A model generated the notes under the pieces. It was not told the DNA's origin. It saw only the letters and a program-made list of their open reading frames with translations, and did not search any database. The position numbers and the translations under genes are program-made. From contig NZ_JACVAP010000004.1 of assembly GCF_014851915.1 (NCBI RefSeq), forward strand, positions 372,001-436,000: a stretch of 64,000 bases of DNA, in the 5' to 3' direction. Below are positions 7,545 through 16,058 of the stretch, piece after piece (the stretch's first letter is position 1; every line of letters begins with the position of its first letter). The stretch comes from Xanthomonas sp. XNM01 (GTDB lineage: Bacteria > Pseudomonadota > Gammaproteobacteria > Xanthomonadales > Xanthomonadaceae).

Positions 7545-10406
7545 TCAGAAGCGCAGGTCCGCGCGCAGGTAGAAGAAGCGGCCGCGCGGAATGTCGTAGG
7601 TCGAGGCGTCGTAGCCGTTCAACGAGCACGACAGGCAGATCGGCGGATCCTCGTTGAAGAGGTTGTTGACGCCCGCATTGAGCTGCAGTCCCTTCAGCCA
7701 GTCGATCCGGTAGCCCAGCTGCGCGTCGTGGTAGGTGATCGCGTCCAGCGTGTTGGTGCCGTCGGTCTGGTTGCCGCAGATCGGGAAGGCCACCGCGTCG
7801 CCGCAGTCCTCGGTCAGCTCGGAGATGTGGCGGATGGTCCACGAGGCGTCCCACGGCCCCTGCCGCCAGCCCAGCGCAAGGTTGCTGGTCCATTCGGGGA
7901 TCGCGCTGTCGACCACCTCGATGCCGGGCGACTGCGGCTGCAGCTGGCCGTTGGCGCCGCGGGCCTCGTAGCGGCCGACGAAGGTGTTCTTCCAGCCGAG
8001 GCTGAAGCGGCCGGCGGCGGTCTGCGGCGAACTCCAGAACAGGTCCACGTCCCAGCCGTCGGTCTTGATCGAACCCAGGTTGGTCAGCCGGTTGTTGAAC
8101 AGGTTGATGCCGCCGGTGGCGGCGCGGCCGATGCCGTCGCAGTACAGCGGATCGAGCGTGTCCACGCACAGGTCGAGCTGGGTCTGCGCGTCGATGGCCT
8201 GGATCGCGCCGTCGATGTGGTGGCGGTAGAAAGTGACCTCGATGTCGAAGCGGTCGGCCCAGTCGACGCTGTTGGCGAACCACGGGCTGTAGACGAAGCC
8301 GGCGCTGAAGCTGCGTGAGCGCTCCGGGTCCAGCGCGGTGTTGCCGCCGGTGGTGACCGAGATCTGCGAGTTGGCCTGCTGGAAGCCGCCGGGCACGCCG
8401 AGCGTGGCGCAGTTGGCCGCGCTGCCGCGTGGTGGCGTGCCGCCCAGGCCGATCGAACAGGGGTCGGAGATCTGCAGGTCGGCGCGTGCGGCCGAGCCGT
8501 ACAGCTCGCCGATGGTCGGCGCGCGGAAGCCTTCGGCGTAGCTGGTGCGCAGGACCAGATCGTTGCTCACCTGCCAGCGCAGTCCGTACTTGGGCGTGAA
8601 CTCGCCGCCGAACGTCGAATAGTCCGAGTAGCGGCCGGCCAGGCTCAGGTCCAGCTTCTCGCCGAAGGTGCTGTCGGCGAAGATCGGGATGTTGAGTTCG
8701 AGATAGGCCTCGGTGACGTCGTACTCGCCGGAGGTGGGCTGCGAGGGCACGCCGTTGTAGTCGCCGGCCACGGTCAGCGGATCGGGCTGGTACCAGCCCT
8801 CGTACTCGCGGTACTCCAGGCCGGTGGCGAACGAGACCGGCCCTGCCGGCAGTTCGAACAGGTCGCTGCTGAGGTTGGCGGTGGCCAGCTTCAGCGTGTT
8901 CTCGGAGCGGTCGCGCACGATCGGCTGGATCCAGCGCAGCATCTCCGGCGTGATCGAGCCGACGCCGCCGAAGATGTCCAGCGGCACGCAGCCCGGCGTG
9001 GCGGCGCAGGCGGCCGGGTCGCCCAGGGCCAGGTTGATGTTGCGGATGTTGTAGCTGCCGCGGTTGGTCTGCTCGGCCTCGTTGCTGCTGTACATCGCAT
9101 TGACGTCCCAGTACCAGCCGCGCCCGGCAGCCTGGAACGAGCCGACCAGGCCGGCGCCGACGTAGCGCGTATCGACCTTCTGGTCGAATACGCGCGCGCC
9201 GCCTTCGACCGGCCGGCGGCCGATCATGATCAGGTTGTCGGCCGAATCCAGGTCGAAGCCGAACGGGTTGTACGGGTTGGCCGCGGAAATGAAGATGCCG
9301 TCGGCCAGCGGATTGCCGGTGCCGCCTTCGGGACCGAGGAACAGCGGCTCGGGCGCGGCCTGGTTGGTCGATTCGCGCCGGTTGGCCAGTGCCTTCACGT
9401 ACAGCTGCACGTTGTCGCTGATGTCGAAGCGGAACTGGCCGAACAGGCCTTTGCGCTCGGACGGCGTCAGCACCAGGTTGTACTCGGCGAAGTTGAAGCG
9501 GTCGGCGCTGGTGAAGCAGTGGTAGTCGTCGCTGCGGGTGCAGCTGGTGCCGCCGTCGTAGACCGGCGAGGACGCGCCGGTGTTTGGCACCAGGTCGAGC
9601 GTCGCGCCGGTGTTGGGGTCGGTGAAGATGAAGCGCCCCTGCGGCGTGGCCGAGCTGCCCAGCGCCACGCCGGTGCCGGGCACCGGAAAGCGGGACTGCG
9701 CGCGGTCGCGCGCATACACCGCATCCTGGCGGGTGAAGCTGGCGCCGACGAAGGCGCTGAAGCGCTCGCCGCGCGTGCCCCAGGCCAGGTCGACACCGCG
9801 CTGGTCGCCATCGCCTTCGCCGTAGCGGCCGTAGTTCAGCGTGACCTGGCCGCCTTCGAAATCGCTGCGGGTGATGATGTTGACCACGCCGGAGATCGCG
9901 TCCGAGCCGTACAGCGACGACGCGCCGTCCTCCAGCACCTCGATGCGCTCGACGATCGCCAGCGGGATCGTGTTGAGATCGGTCGACGAGCCCACGCCCG
10001 AGGCCGACGACTCGTTGACCCAGCGGATACCGTCCACCAGCACCAGTACCCGGCGCGAGCCGAGATGGCGCAGATCGACCTGCGCCGAGCCGGCACCGAC
10101 GCCGCTGCCATCGGGCGGGAAGCCGAAATTGCCCGACGAGTTGAACTTGGCGTTGAGCGCCGAGCCCGAGCCGGTCAGCTGCTGCAGCACGTCGCCGATC
10201 GAGGTCAGGCCGGTGCGTTCGATGTCTTCGCGGCTCAGTGTCTGGATCGGGACCTGGCCTTCGATTTCCGCGCGTTTGATCCGGGTGCCGGTGACCTGGA
10301 CGCGGTCCAGATCGGTGGTGGGGGTGTCCTGTGCGGTGGCCAGCATCGGCAGGGCGACGAGGACGGCAATGGCCAGTGGCCGGTGGTGCAGGCGGATCGT
10401 ACGCAT
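7545..10406 (-). CDS. TonB-dependent outer-membrane receptor with cysteine-rich loops
   Basis: A 953-residue receptor. The first 26 residues form a signal peptide ending [25 protein letters not shown] marks the TonB-box and plug boundary, followed by plug motifs ([60 protein letters not shown]). The rest is a beta barrel closing with the aromatic end YLRADLRF. Paired cysteines recur in predicted extracellular loops ([23 protein letters not shown] with [20 protein letters not shown]), implying disulfide-stabilised loops. Such receptors import siderophores, cobalamin, carbohydrates or peptides using TonB; sequence alone does not say which. Shine-Dalgarno AGGAGAGAG precedes the ATG. It stands alone, without a co-transcribed transporter or enzyme. 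Confidence 0.93.
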   Translation of the reverse strand: MRTIRLHHRPLAIAVLVALPMLATAQDTPTTDLDRVQVTGTRIKRAEIEGQVPIQTLSREDIERTGLTSIGDVLQQLTGSGSALNAKFNSSGNFGFPPDGSGVGAGSAQVDLRHLGSRRVLVLVDGIRWVNESSASGVGSSTDLNTIPLAIVERIEVLEDGASSLYGSDAISGVVNIITRSDFEGGQVTLNYGRYGEGDGDQRGVDLAWGTRGERFSAFVGASFTRQDAVYARDRAQSRFPVPGTGVALGSSATPQGRFIFTDPNTGATLDLVPNTGASSPVYDGGTSCTRSDDYHCFTSADRFNFAEYNLVLTPSERKGLFGQFRFDISDNVQLYVKALANRRESTNQAAPEPLFLGPEGGTGNPLADGIFISAANPYNPFGFDLDSADNLIMIGRRPVEGGARVFDQKVDTRYVGAGLVGSFQAAGRGWYWDVNAMYSSNEAEQTNRGSYNIRNINLALGDPAACAATPGCVPLDIFGGVGSITPEMLRWIQPIVRDRSENTLKLATANLSSDLFELPAGPVSFATGLEYREYEGWYQPDPLTVAGDYNGVPSQPTSGEYDVTEAYLELNIPIFADSTFGEKLDLSLAGRYSDYSTFGGEFTPKYGLRWQVSNDLVLRTSYAEGFRAPTIGELYGSAARADLQISDPCSIGLGGTPPRGSAANCATLGVPGGFQQANSQISVTTGGNTALDPERSRSFSAGFVYSPWFANSVDWADRFDIEVTFYRHHIDGAIQAIDAQTQLDLCVDTLDPLYCDGIGRAATGGINLFNNRLTNLGSIKTDGWDVDLFWSSPQTAAGRFSLGWKNTFVGRYEARGANGQLQPQSPGIEVVDSAIPEWTSNLALGWRQGPWDASWTIRHISELTEDCGDAVAFPICGNQTDGTNTLDAITYHDAQLGYRIDWLKGLQLNAGVNNLFNEDPPICLSCSLNGYDASTYDIPRGRFFYLRADLRF

Positions 10407-10644
10407 TCACTCTCTCCTGAAGGAATGGTCCACGCCGGCGCCCCCTGCAACGCGCGGTCTTCAGGTTGTAAGCAATCGGTGAACGGCAAGGTGTGACAGG
10501 GCGCCGCAAAAATGGCATCGCGAACGGCAGGGCGCGATGAGCACCGCAGCGGAACCGCGACGCCGGTCCGGTTCGTTCAGCGTCGTGTAGAGGCGCGGCG
10601 TGCGTGGGCAGGAGGGACGCCGGCCTGCGTCGGCGCGTCCGTGC

Positions 10645-12366
10645 TCATCCCGTCGGCCCGGTACTCCCCGCGCGCCTGCGCCAGGGGCGGTGGCGCCACG
10701 ACCACCACAGACCGGCCGGCAGCAGCGTCAGCGCGATCACCATGGCCAGCGCCGTGCCCCGACCGATGCCGAACATCGACAGCAGCAGCGTCAGCGTGCC
10801 GGTCGCGAAGGTGGGCGGCGGCACCTCCAGCGCGGCATCGTCCACCGCGCGGCCACCCAGGAACGCGGCGATGCGCTTGGCGATGTCCGGATGGCCGAGC
10901 CACAGCTCGTCGTCGTGGCTGGCGCCGTCCACCAGCAGCAGCTGTCCGTTGCGCAGGCCGGGGAGCAGGGCGCGGGCGTTGTCCGGCGGCGTGCGCCCGT
11001 CCAGCGTGCCGCCGATCATCAGCACCGGCACGTCGCTGTGCAGCGGCGCGCGGAAGGCCTCGCCGAGGTCGGGCAGCCCCAGCCCGTCGCCCAGCATCGG
11101 AAACGGGAAGTTCAGCGCATCGCCGAACAGGCTCTCGCCCGCCTGCCTCTCGACCAGCGCACGACGCTGCGGGCTCTGGCCCGACGCCACGTCCATCGCC
11201 AGCGGCATCGCCTGGAATCCACCCAGCTCCTCGCGCAGCATCAGCACGATCGCCGCAAGCAGGTCGTAGTCGCCGCGTTCGGCCTCGCGCAGCGCCAGCG
11301 GCAGCAGCTGCTGGGTGGAGCGGCGGCCGAGCGCGGCGGCGATCGCGAGCTGCGCATCGAATTCGCCGAGCGTCACCTGCCGGCCGCGGTGCATCAGGCT
11401 GCGGCCCTGGCCCGGCTGGTCGCGCAGCCTCTGCAGCACGCGCCGCGCCGATCCGCCCAGGTCGTTCAATCCCTGCTGCCGCGCGACGGTGGACAGCTCG
11501 TCGAGCAGCGCGTCCGCCGACAGCGGCGCCTTCAGCGTGTCGTCCGGGCCTTCGGCGCCTATCAACACGACGCGCTCGATGCCCGCGCCATGCCGACGCA
11601 CGGCCGCCAGGGCCAGGTGCGTGCCGTAGCTCATGCCCCAGAGGCTGAGCCTGGGCCTGCCCAGTGCGCGCCGCAGCGCGTCGATGTCGTCTGCGCTCTC
11701 GGCGGTGGTGTAGGCGCCCAGGTCGACGCCGGCCTGCCGCCAGTACGCGACGCAGGCATGCGCGGTGGCCCGGAGCGCAGCCAGCGCGGTGTCGCGCTGC
11801 AGGGGCTGGGCGTCGTCGAAGCGCGCCGTGTGCGGGCAGGGCGGCGGCGGTTGGGACAGCTCGGTCCCGCGCTGGTCCAGTAGCAGCACGTCGGCCTCGC
11901 GGCGGACCTGGTCGAAGACCGGCCAGCGCGGCCCGCGCGCGGTGCCGGTGCCCGATCCGCCCGGGCCACCGGCCAGGTAGACCACCGGTGCGGCGCGGCC
12001 GTCGCCACCGGTCGCCGGCAGGCGTACCACGCGCAGGCGGAGATGCGGCCCGTCCGGCTCGGCGTGGCGGCGGGGCACCACCAGGAACCCGGCCTCGGCG
12101 GCGATCGTGCCGTGCTCCCTGGTCTCGAACGCGTAAGGCGTGAACACCAGGGGAGCGACGCGACCGGCGGCCAACGCCGGCGCCGCGCAGCTCACGACAA
12201 GACAGGCTGCCGTCGCCAGCGCCGCCAGATGCGGAAGCAACCGGACGCGGCCGGCAGGCGACCGGATGCACGGCGATGGACCGGCCGCCGCGGACGGGCG
12301 CGGGGCGGGCGCATCGACCGTGCTCGCAGGCGACGGGTGGCAACGACGGCAGGGGATGCGGGACAT
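10645..12366 (-). CDS. Secreted or membrane-anchored S33-family alpha/beta hydrolase
   Basis: With the ATG at 12366 (GGAG six bases before it) this is 573 residues. A hydrophobic segment near residues 45-65 is a signal or anchor. The alpha/beta-hydrolase fold is clear: oxyanion-loop motif VVYLAGGPGGSG, LLLDQRG, nucleophile elbow LWGMSYGTHLAL, acid region LMIGGTLDGRTPP and catalytic histidine in VDGASHDDELW, the S33 prolyl/tripeptidyl-aminopeptidase arrangement. After the C-terminal lobe there is a further hydrophobic helix (FGIGRGTALAMVIALTLLP) and an arginine-rich tail, so the protein may be held in the inner membrane at its C-terminus, which is unusual for the family. It is divergent from the sensor-kinase gene. 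Confidence 0.85.
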   Translation of the reverse strand: MSRIPCRRCHPSPASTVDAPAPRPSAAAGPSPCIRSPAGRVRLLPHLAALATAACLVVSCAAPALAAGRVAPLVFTPYAFETREHGTIAAEAGFLVVPRRHAEPDGPHLRLRVVRLPATGGDGRAAPVVYLAGGPGGSGTGTARGPRWPVFDQVRREADVLLLDQRGTELSQPPPPCPHTARFDDAQPLQRDTALAALRATAHACVAYWRQAGVDLGAYTTAESADDIDALRRALGRPRLSLWGMSYGTHLALAAVRRHGAGIERVVLIGAEGPDDTLKAPLSADALLDELSTVARQQGLNDLGGSARRVLQRLRDQPGQGRSLMHRGRQVTLGEFDAQLAIAAALGRRSTQQLLPLALREAERGDYDLLAAIVLMLREELGGFQAMPLAMDVASGQSPQRRALVERQAGESLFGDALNFPFPMLGDGLGLPDLGEAFRAPLHSDVPVLMIGGTLDGRTPPDNARALLPGLRNGQLLLVDGASHDDELWLGHPDIAKRIAAFLGGRAVDDAALEVPPPTFATGTLTLLLSMFGIGRGTALAMVIALTLLPAGLWWSWRHRPWRRRAGSTGPTG

Positions 12367-12490
12367 GACGCGCTCCATCCGGAAGGAAGGCATCCAGCAT
12401 CCGCGCCGGTCCCGCGCAGCGGGGGCGGCAGACGGCCGAACGACTCCAGCCGGGGGTCCAGCATCTCCATGCAGCCGATACGATGGCCGC

Positions 12491-14200
12491 ATGCAGATTC
12501 CGCGCAGCGTCGTCGTCCTCATCGTATGGCTGGCCGCGGTCGCCGCCTGGTGGCTGGCGGCCGCGCGCGATCCGGCCACGGTCCGCGTGCTGGCCGCGGA
12601 GATGGCGCCGGCGCGCGTGACCGCCGATGGCCGCCTGCCGACGCATCCGCCGGAGGACCTGGACTGGCGCGCGCTCGACCTGCATGCGCTGGCGGGATGG
12701 CACGGGCCGTACTGGCTGCGCTGGCGCGTGCCGGCGGCGGCCGATGCCGGCCAGATCCGCGCGCTGCGCCTGTCGGTGCGCGGGGCCAGCCAGCCGCTGT
12801 GGAACGGGCGCCCGCTGCCGCCCAACGGCGTGGTCGGCCGCACGCTGGCAGAGGAACGGCCGGGTCGGATCGACAGTCTCTACGTGCTGCCGCCATCCAA
12901 CGCCTCGTCTGCCAGCGACACGCTGGCCGTTCTCGCGTCCAGCCACCACCAGCGCGTGCGGCTGTACAGCGCGGACGCCTTCGTCGAGGTCGGGCCGGCT
13001 GCGCAGCTTTACGACCGCAGCCTGCTGCCGTGGTTGATCGCGGCGTTCGCCTGCGGTGGTCTGGCGGCGGCCTGCGCCTACTTCCTGGCCGTGCAGCGTG
13101 GCCGCCAGCGCATGCCCGGCGCGCGGCTGCTGCTGGCGCTCGGTGCCGTCGGCCTGGCCCTGCCGGTGGTGGAGGCCTGGCGTCCGCTGCTGGGGTATGC
13201 CTATCCCTGGCACGCGCCCCGGCTGGTCGCGCTGCTGGCCCTGCATGTGGCGGCGGCGGCGCTGCTGCCGGCCTACCTGGCCCGCCGCTTCGGCGTGGCG
13301 GTGCCGCTGAACGTGCAGGGACTCTACGTGCTGGCCCTCGCCGCGGCGGCGCTGCTGCTGCCGAGCTTCGATGCCAGTTCGCTGGCGGCGCTGCTGCTGA
13401 GCATGCTGGCGTCGGCCTGGGTGCTGTTGCGTGTCGACGGGCAACGCGAGGAGCGCGTCCCGATCCTGGTCCTGCTGCTGGCCGGCGCGCTGACGATGCC
13501 GCTGGTCGGCGGGGCGTTCCTCGACGGCCCGTACTTCCTGCTGCTGGCGGTGCTGATGGGCTTCCTGCTGGTGCGCCACGTCGAACAGCTGCGGGCGATG
13601 GACCGGCACAACGCCTGGCTGCGCGAAGAACGCGCCCGCCTGTCGCTGCAGCTGCTGCAGCGTGGCATCCAGCCGCACTGGCTGATGAACACGCTGACCT
13701 GCCTGCAGGAGCTGATCGAACAGGCGCCGTCGCGGGCCAGCCGCCTGGTCGAGGCGCTGGCTGCACAGTTCGACCGGCTGTGCGACAGCAGCGCCCGCCA
13801 GAGCGTGCCGCTGGAGGACGAACTGGCGCTGTGCCGCAGTCATCTGGACATCGTCGGCCAGGCGCTGGACTGCCCGATCGGGTTCGAGGTGGATGCCGAT
13901 GACACGGGCCTGTCGCTACCACCCGGCGTGCTGCATGCGCAGGTCGAGAATGCGCTGACCCACGCCGGCGCCGCGGCCTGCGCGCGGCATCCGTTCCAGC
14001 TGCGCGTGCAGCGCGTGGCGCAGGGCTGGGTGCTGGAGCTGCGCAGCGCCCGCGGAGCGGCACCGCACCGCGGGCAGGGCACCGGCACGCGCTACATCGA
14101 GGCCAGCCTCGCGGCGGTCGCGCCGGGTGGCGGACGCTTCGTGCAGGGGGCCGAGGGCGAGCGCTGGTGCGGCAGGATCGAGCTGACATGCGCATCCTGA
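12491..14200 (+). CDS. LytS-type sensor histidine kinase
   Basis: A 569-residue membrane kinase. TM1 is at about 5-23; a periplasmic sensory region of around 160 residues follows (with the jelly-roll-like LRWRVPAAADAGQIRALRLS), then some seven or eight consecutive hydrophobic helices (about 175-360), a layout resembling 7TMR-DISM receptors. The phosphoacceptor box is IQPHWLMNTL (His396), a variant of the LytS/YehU QPHFLFNTL motif. A short ATPase region has VENALTHAG as N-box and GQGTGTRYIEA as G-box. It would phosphorylate the LytTR regulator encoded next, with which it overlaps by 13 bases. Signal unknown. Confidence 0.88.
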   Translation: MQIPRSVVVLIVWLAAVAAWWLAAARDPATVRVLAAEMAPARVTADGRLPTHPPEDLDWRALDLHALAGWHGPYWLRWRVPAAADAGQIRALRLSVRGASQPLWNGRPLPPNGVVGRTLAEERPGRIDSLYVLPPSNASSASDTLAVLASSHHQRVRLYSADAFVEVGPAAQLYDRSLLPWLIAAFACGGLAAACAYFLAVQRGRQRMPGARLLLALGAVGLALPVVEAWRPLLGYAYPWHAPRLVALLALHVAAAALLPAYLARRFGVAVPLNVQGLYVLALAAAALLLPSFDASSLAALLLSMLASAWVLLRVDGQREERVPILVLLLAGALTMPLVGGAFLDGPYFLLLAVLMGFLLVRHVEQLRAMDRHNAWLREERARLSLQLLQRGIQPHWLMNTLTCLQELIEQAPSRASRLVEALAAQFDRLCDSSARQSVPLEDELALCRSHLDIVGQALDCPIGFEVDADDTGLSLPPGVLHAQVENALTHAGAAACARHPFQLRVQRVAQGWVLELRSARGAAPHRGQGTGTRYIEASLAAVAPGGGRFVQGAEGERWCGRIELTCAS

Positions 14201-14889
14201 TCGTCGAGGACGAACCGCTGGTGCGGAAGCGCCTGCTGCGGCTGTGCGCCGAACTGGTGGGTTCGCGCGCGCGTTTCGACGCCGTCGCCGACCTGGAGTC
14301 GGCCGGCGACAGGCTGCAGCGCAGCGTCTACGACGGCCTGCTGTTGGACCTGAACCTCGCCGGCGAGGACGGCTTCGAGGTGCTGCGGCGCACCGTGGCC
14401 GGGCGCTACCACTGCGTGGTGGTCTCGGCGCACCGCGACCGCGCGCTGCAGGCGTTCGAGCATGGCGTGCTGGACTTCGTGCCAAAACCCTTCTCGCGCG
14501 AGCGGCTCGGCCAGGCGCTGGCGCGTCTGCTCGACGCCGGGCATTACCGCGCCGGACAGGCCCGCTACCTGGGTATCTGGCACGCGCGGGGGACGGCGCT
14601 GGTCGCGCTGGAGGACGTGCTGTGGATCCGTGCCGACGGCGACTACAGCCAGCTGCGCCTGCGCGATGGACGCAGCGAACTGCACGACAAGCCGCTGGCC
14701 GGCCTGGTGGCGGTGCTGCCGCCGGACTTCGTGCGCTGCCATCGCTCCTGCCTGGTCAATCTGCGTCATGTGCGCGGCCTGCATGCAGCGTCGGGCACGC
14801 GCTACTGGTTGAGCCTGTCCGACGGCGGCGAGCTGCCGGTCGGTCGCGCCCATGTCGCCGCATTGCGCAGGGAGCTGGGCGTGGCGTGA
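14188..14889 (+). CDS. LytTR-type response regulator
   Basis: A 233-residue two-domain regulator. The receiver (1-115) has the acid pair in VEDEP (E8, D9), the phosphoacceptor Asp54 in LLLDLNLAGEDG, Ser80 in VVVSAH and Lys100 in FVPKPF. The C-terminal part (about 130-230) is a LytTR DNA-binding domain: LVALEDVLWIRADGDYSQL, then FVRCHRSCLVNLRHVRGL. The start codon lies inside the kinase gene, so the pair is co-translated. LytTR regulators bind direct repeats near target promoters; the adjacent divergent hydrolase promoter (12367-12490) is a plausible but untested target. Confidence 0.92.
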   Translation: MRILIVEDEPLVRKRLLRLCAELVGSRARFDAVADLESAGDRLQRSVYDGLLLDLNLAGEDGFEVLRRTVAGRYHCVVVSAHRDRALQAFEHGVLDFVPKPFSRERLGQALARLLDAGHYRAGQARYLGIWHARGTALVALEDVLWIRADGDYSQLRLRDGRSELHDKPLAGLVAVLPPDFVRCHRSCLVNLRHVRGLHAASGTRYWLSLSDGGELPVGRAHVAALRRELGVA

Positions 14890-14905
14890 GCCGCGCGGCG
14901 CGCAG

Positions 14906-15110
14906 TCATCGCGAAACCGTCCGGCAGGCCGTCGGCCGCGGGGAGGCGGCGGTGGCATGGAGGACGTCGTCCATGTCGTAGACGACGCAGGCGTGCTCCC
15001 CGCGCAGCATCGGCATCCGGCCGATGCTGGGTCATGCCCCTCCAGGTGCAGCGGCCCGATCGGGATGAGCGTGCCATCGTCCAGCGGCACGGGATGGGGA
15101 AGTGGAGCGT
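14906..15110 (-). pseudogene. Possible decayed coding remnant
   Basis: The 460 bases from 14890 to 15349 hold no intact gene. On the minus strand one frame reads PVPLDDGTLIPIGPLHLEG and, after an apparent one-base shift near 15030, the next frame reads GRMPMLRGEHACVVYDMDDV up to a stop at 14906. Both look like ordinary protein sequence and join smoothly, suggesting a frameshifted gene fragment. I do not recognise the family, and at this GC content chance frames can mislead. Confidence 0.25.
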
Positions 15111-15349
15111 GGAGTCCGGACGCTGCGTCGCGGCGTAGTGGCGGAAGATCCGCCTCCTGCGCGCCCGCGACGGCCGGCGTCGTCGCCGGTTGGATGGAAG
15201 GCTGGCATCGATGCAGGGACCGCAGCTCCAGTGAGACCCTGGCCGGTCTGGTCCGGCGGCAAGGCGGGACCGGGCGGCCTGCGTCTTGCCGACGGGGGCG
15301 GCCTGCGGCGTACTGCGTTTACCCTTGGCGCCCCTGCAAGGAGACCGAC

Positions 15350-16048
15350 ATGGACATCGACCGGATCAAGCGCCAGCTGGCGCGGCCCGCCACGCGCTTC
15401 TTCGCCGGGGGATTCCGGCCGGCCGGCACCGACGAGGAGAGCTGGATCGGGCGCGTGTTCCTGTTCGCCGACGGCGAGGACGTGCCGGTCGATGCGTCCG
15501 GCGCGGCGATGGTGCCGCTGCTGCAGCTGCACCTGCCGACGTTGCCGGTGGTGCCGGCCGCGCTGCAGGGCATCCGGGTGCTCACCATCTTCATCTCCGC
15601 GCAGCTGCCCGAGGTGCTCGAGCCGATGGGCGCCAACTGGCTGGTGCGCGAGTACGCCGCGGATGTTCCACTGCAGCGCCGCGTGCTGCCGCCCGCGGAC
15701 GGGCAGGGCCTGGCGCCGTTCCCGCTGCGGGCCGAGCGCGTGGACGAGGATCACCCGCTGTGGGACGGGGGCGGCGTGCCATGGGCGCTCGCCGAGGAGA
15801 TCCTGGCGCTGGAGGACGCCGGCCGGATCGCCGGGTACTACGACGTCACCTGCCATGCGTACGAGCACAAGCTCGGCGGCTGGCCGTCGTTCTGCCAGTC
15901 CGGGGTCGATCCGGGCGAAGGCTTCGAGTTCATGCTCCAGGTGTCGTCGGACGAAAAGGTGGGCCTCAACGTCGTCGACAACGGCAGCCTGATGTTCTGG
16001 CGGCACCACGACAGCGGGGAGTGGGCGCTGTACTACGACTTCCACTGA
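15350..16048 (+). CDS. DUF1963 (YwqG-like) protein
   Basis: A 232-residue soluble protein with ATG after a good AAGGAGA site (15338-15344). It has the DUF1963 pattern: an early strand with SWIGRVFLFADGEDVP, the LLQLHLPTLPVVPAAL segment, a central variable part, and near the C-terminus HKLGGWPSFCQSG followed by FMLQVSSDEKVGLNVVDNG and a final FWRHHDSGEWALYYDFH. Proteins of this family (E. coli YwqG relatives) have no established biochemical activity. It is a single gene between two unrelated transcription units; no operon partner helps. A cytoplasmic location is likely, since no signal or membrane segment is seen. Confidence 0.78.
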   Translation: MDIDRIKRQLARPATRFFAGGFRPAGTDEESWIGRVFLFADGEDVPVDASGAAMVPLLQLHLPTLPVVPAALQGIRVLTIFISAQLPEVLEPMGANWLVREYAADVPLQRRVLPPADGQGLAPFPLRAERVDEDHPLWDGGGVPWALAEEILALEDAGRIAGYYDVTCHAYEHKLGGWPSFCQSGVDPGEGFEFMLQVSSDEKVGLNVVDNGSLMFWRHHDSGEWALYYDFH

Positions 16049-16058
16049 GCGGCCGCGC

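Noticed and set aside
10577-13843. A 1088-residue minus-strand frame spanning the hydrolase and kinase genes
   Set aside because: Low-complexity Arg/Gln/His text overlapping two recognisable genes on both strands; a GC artefact.
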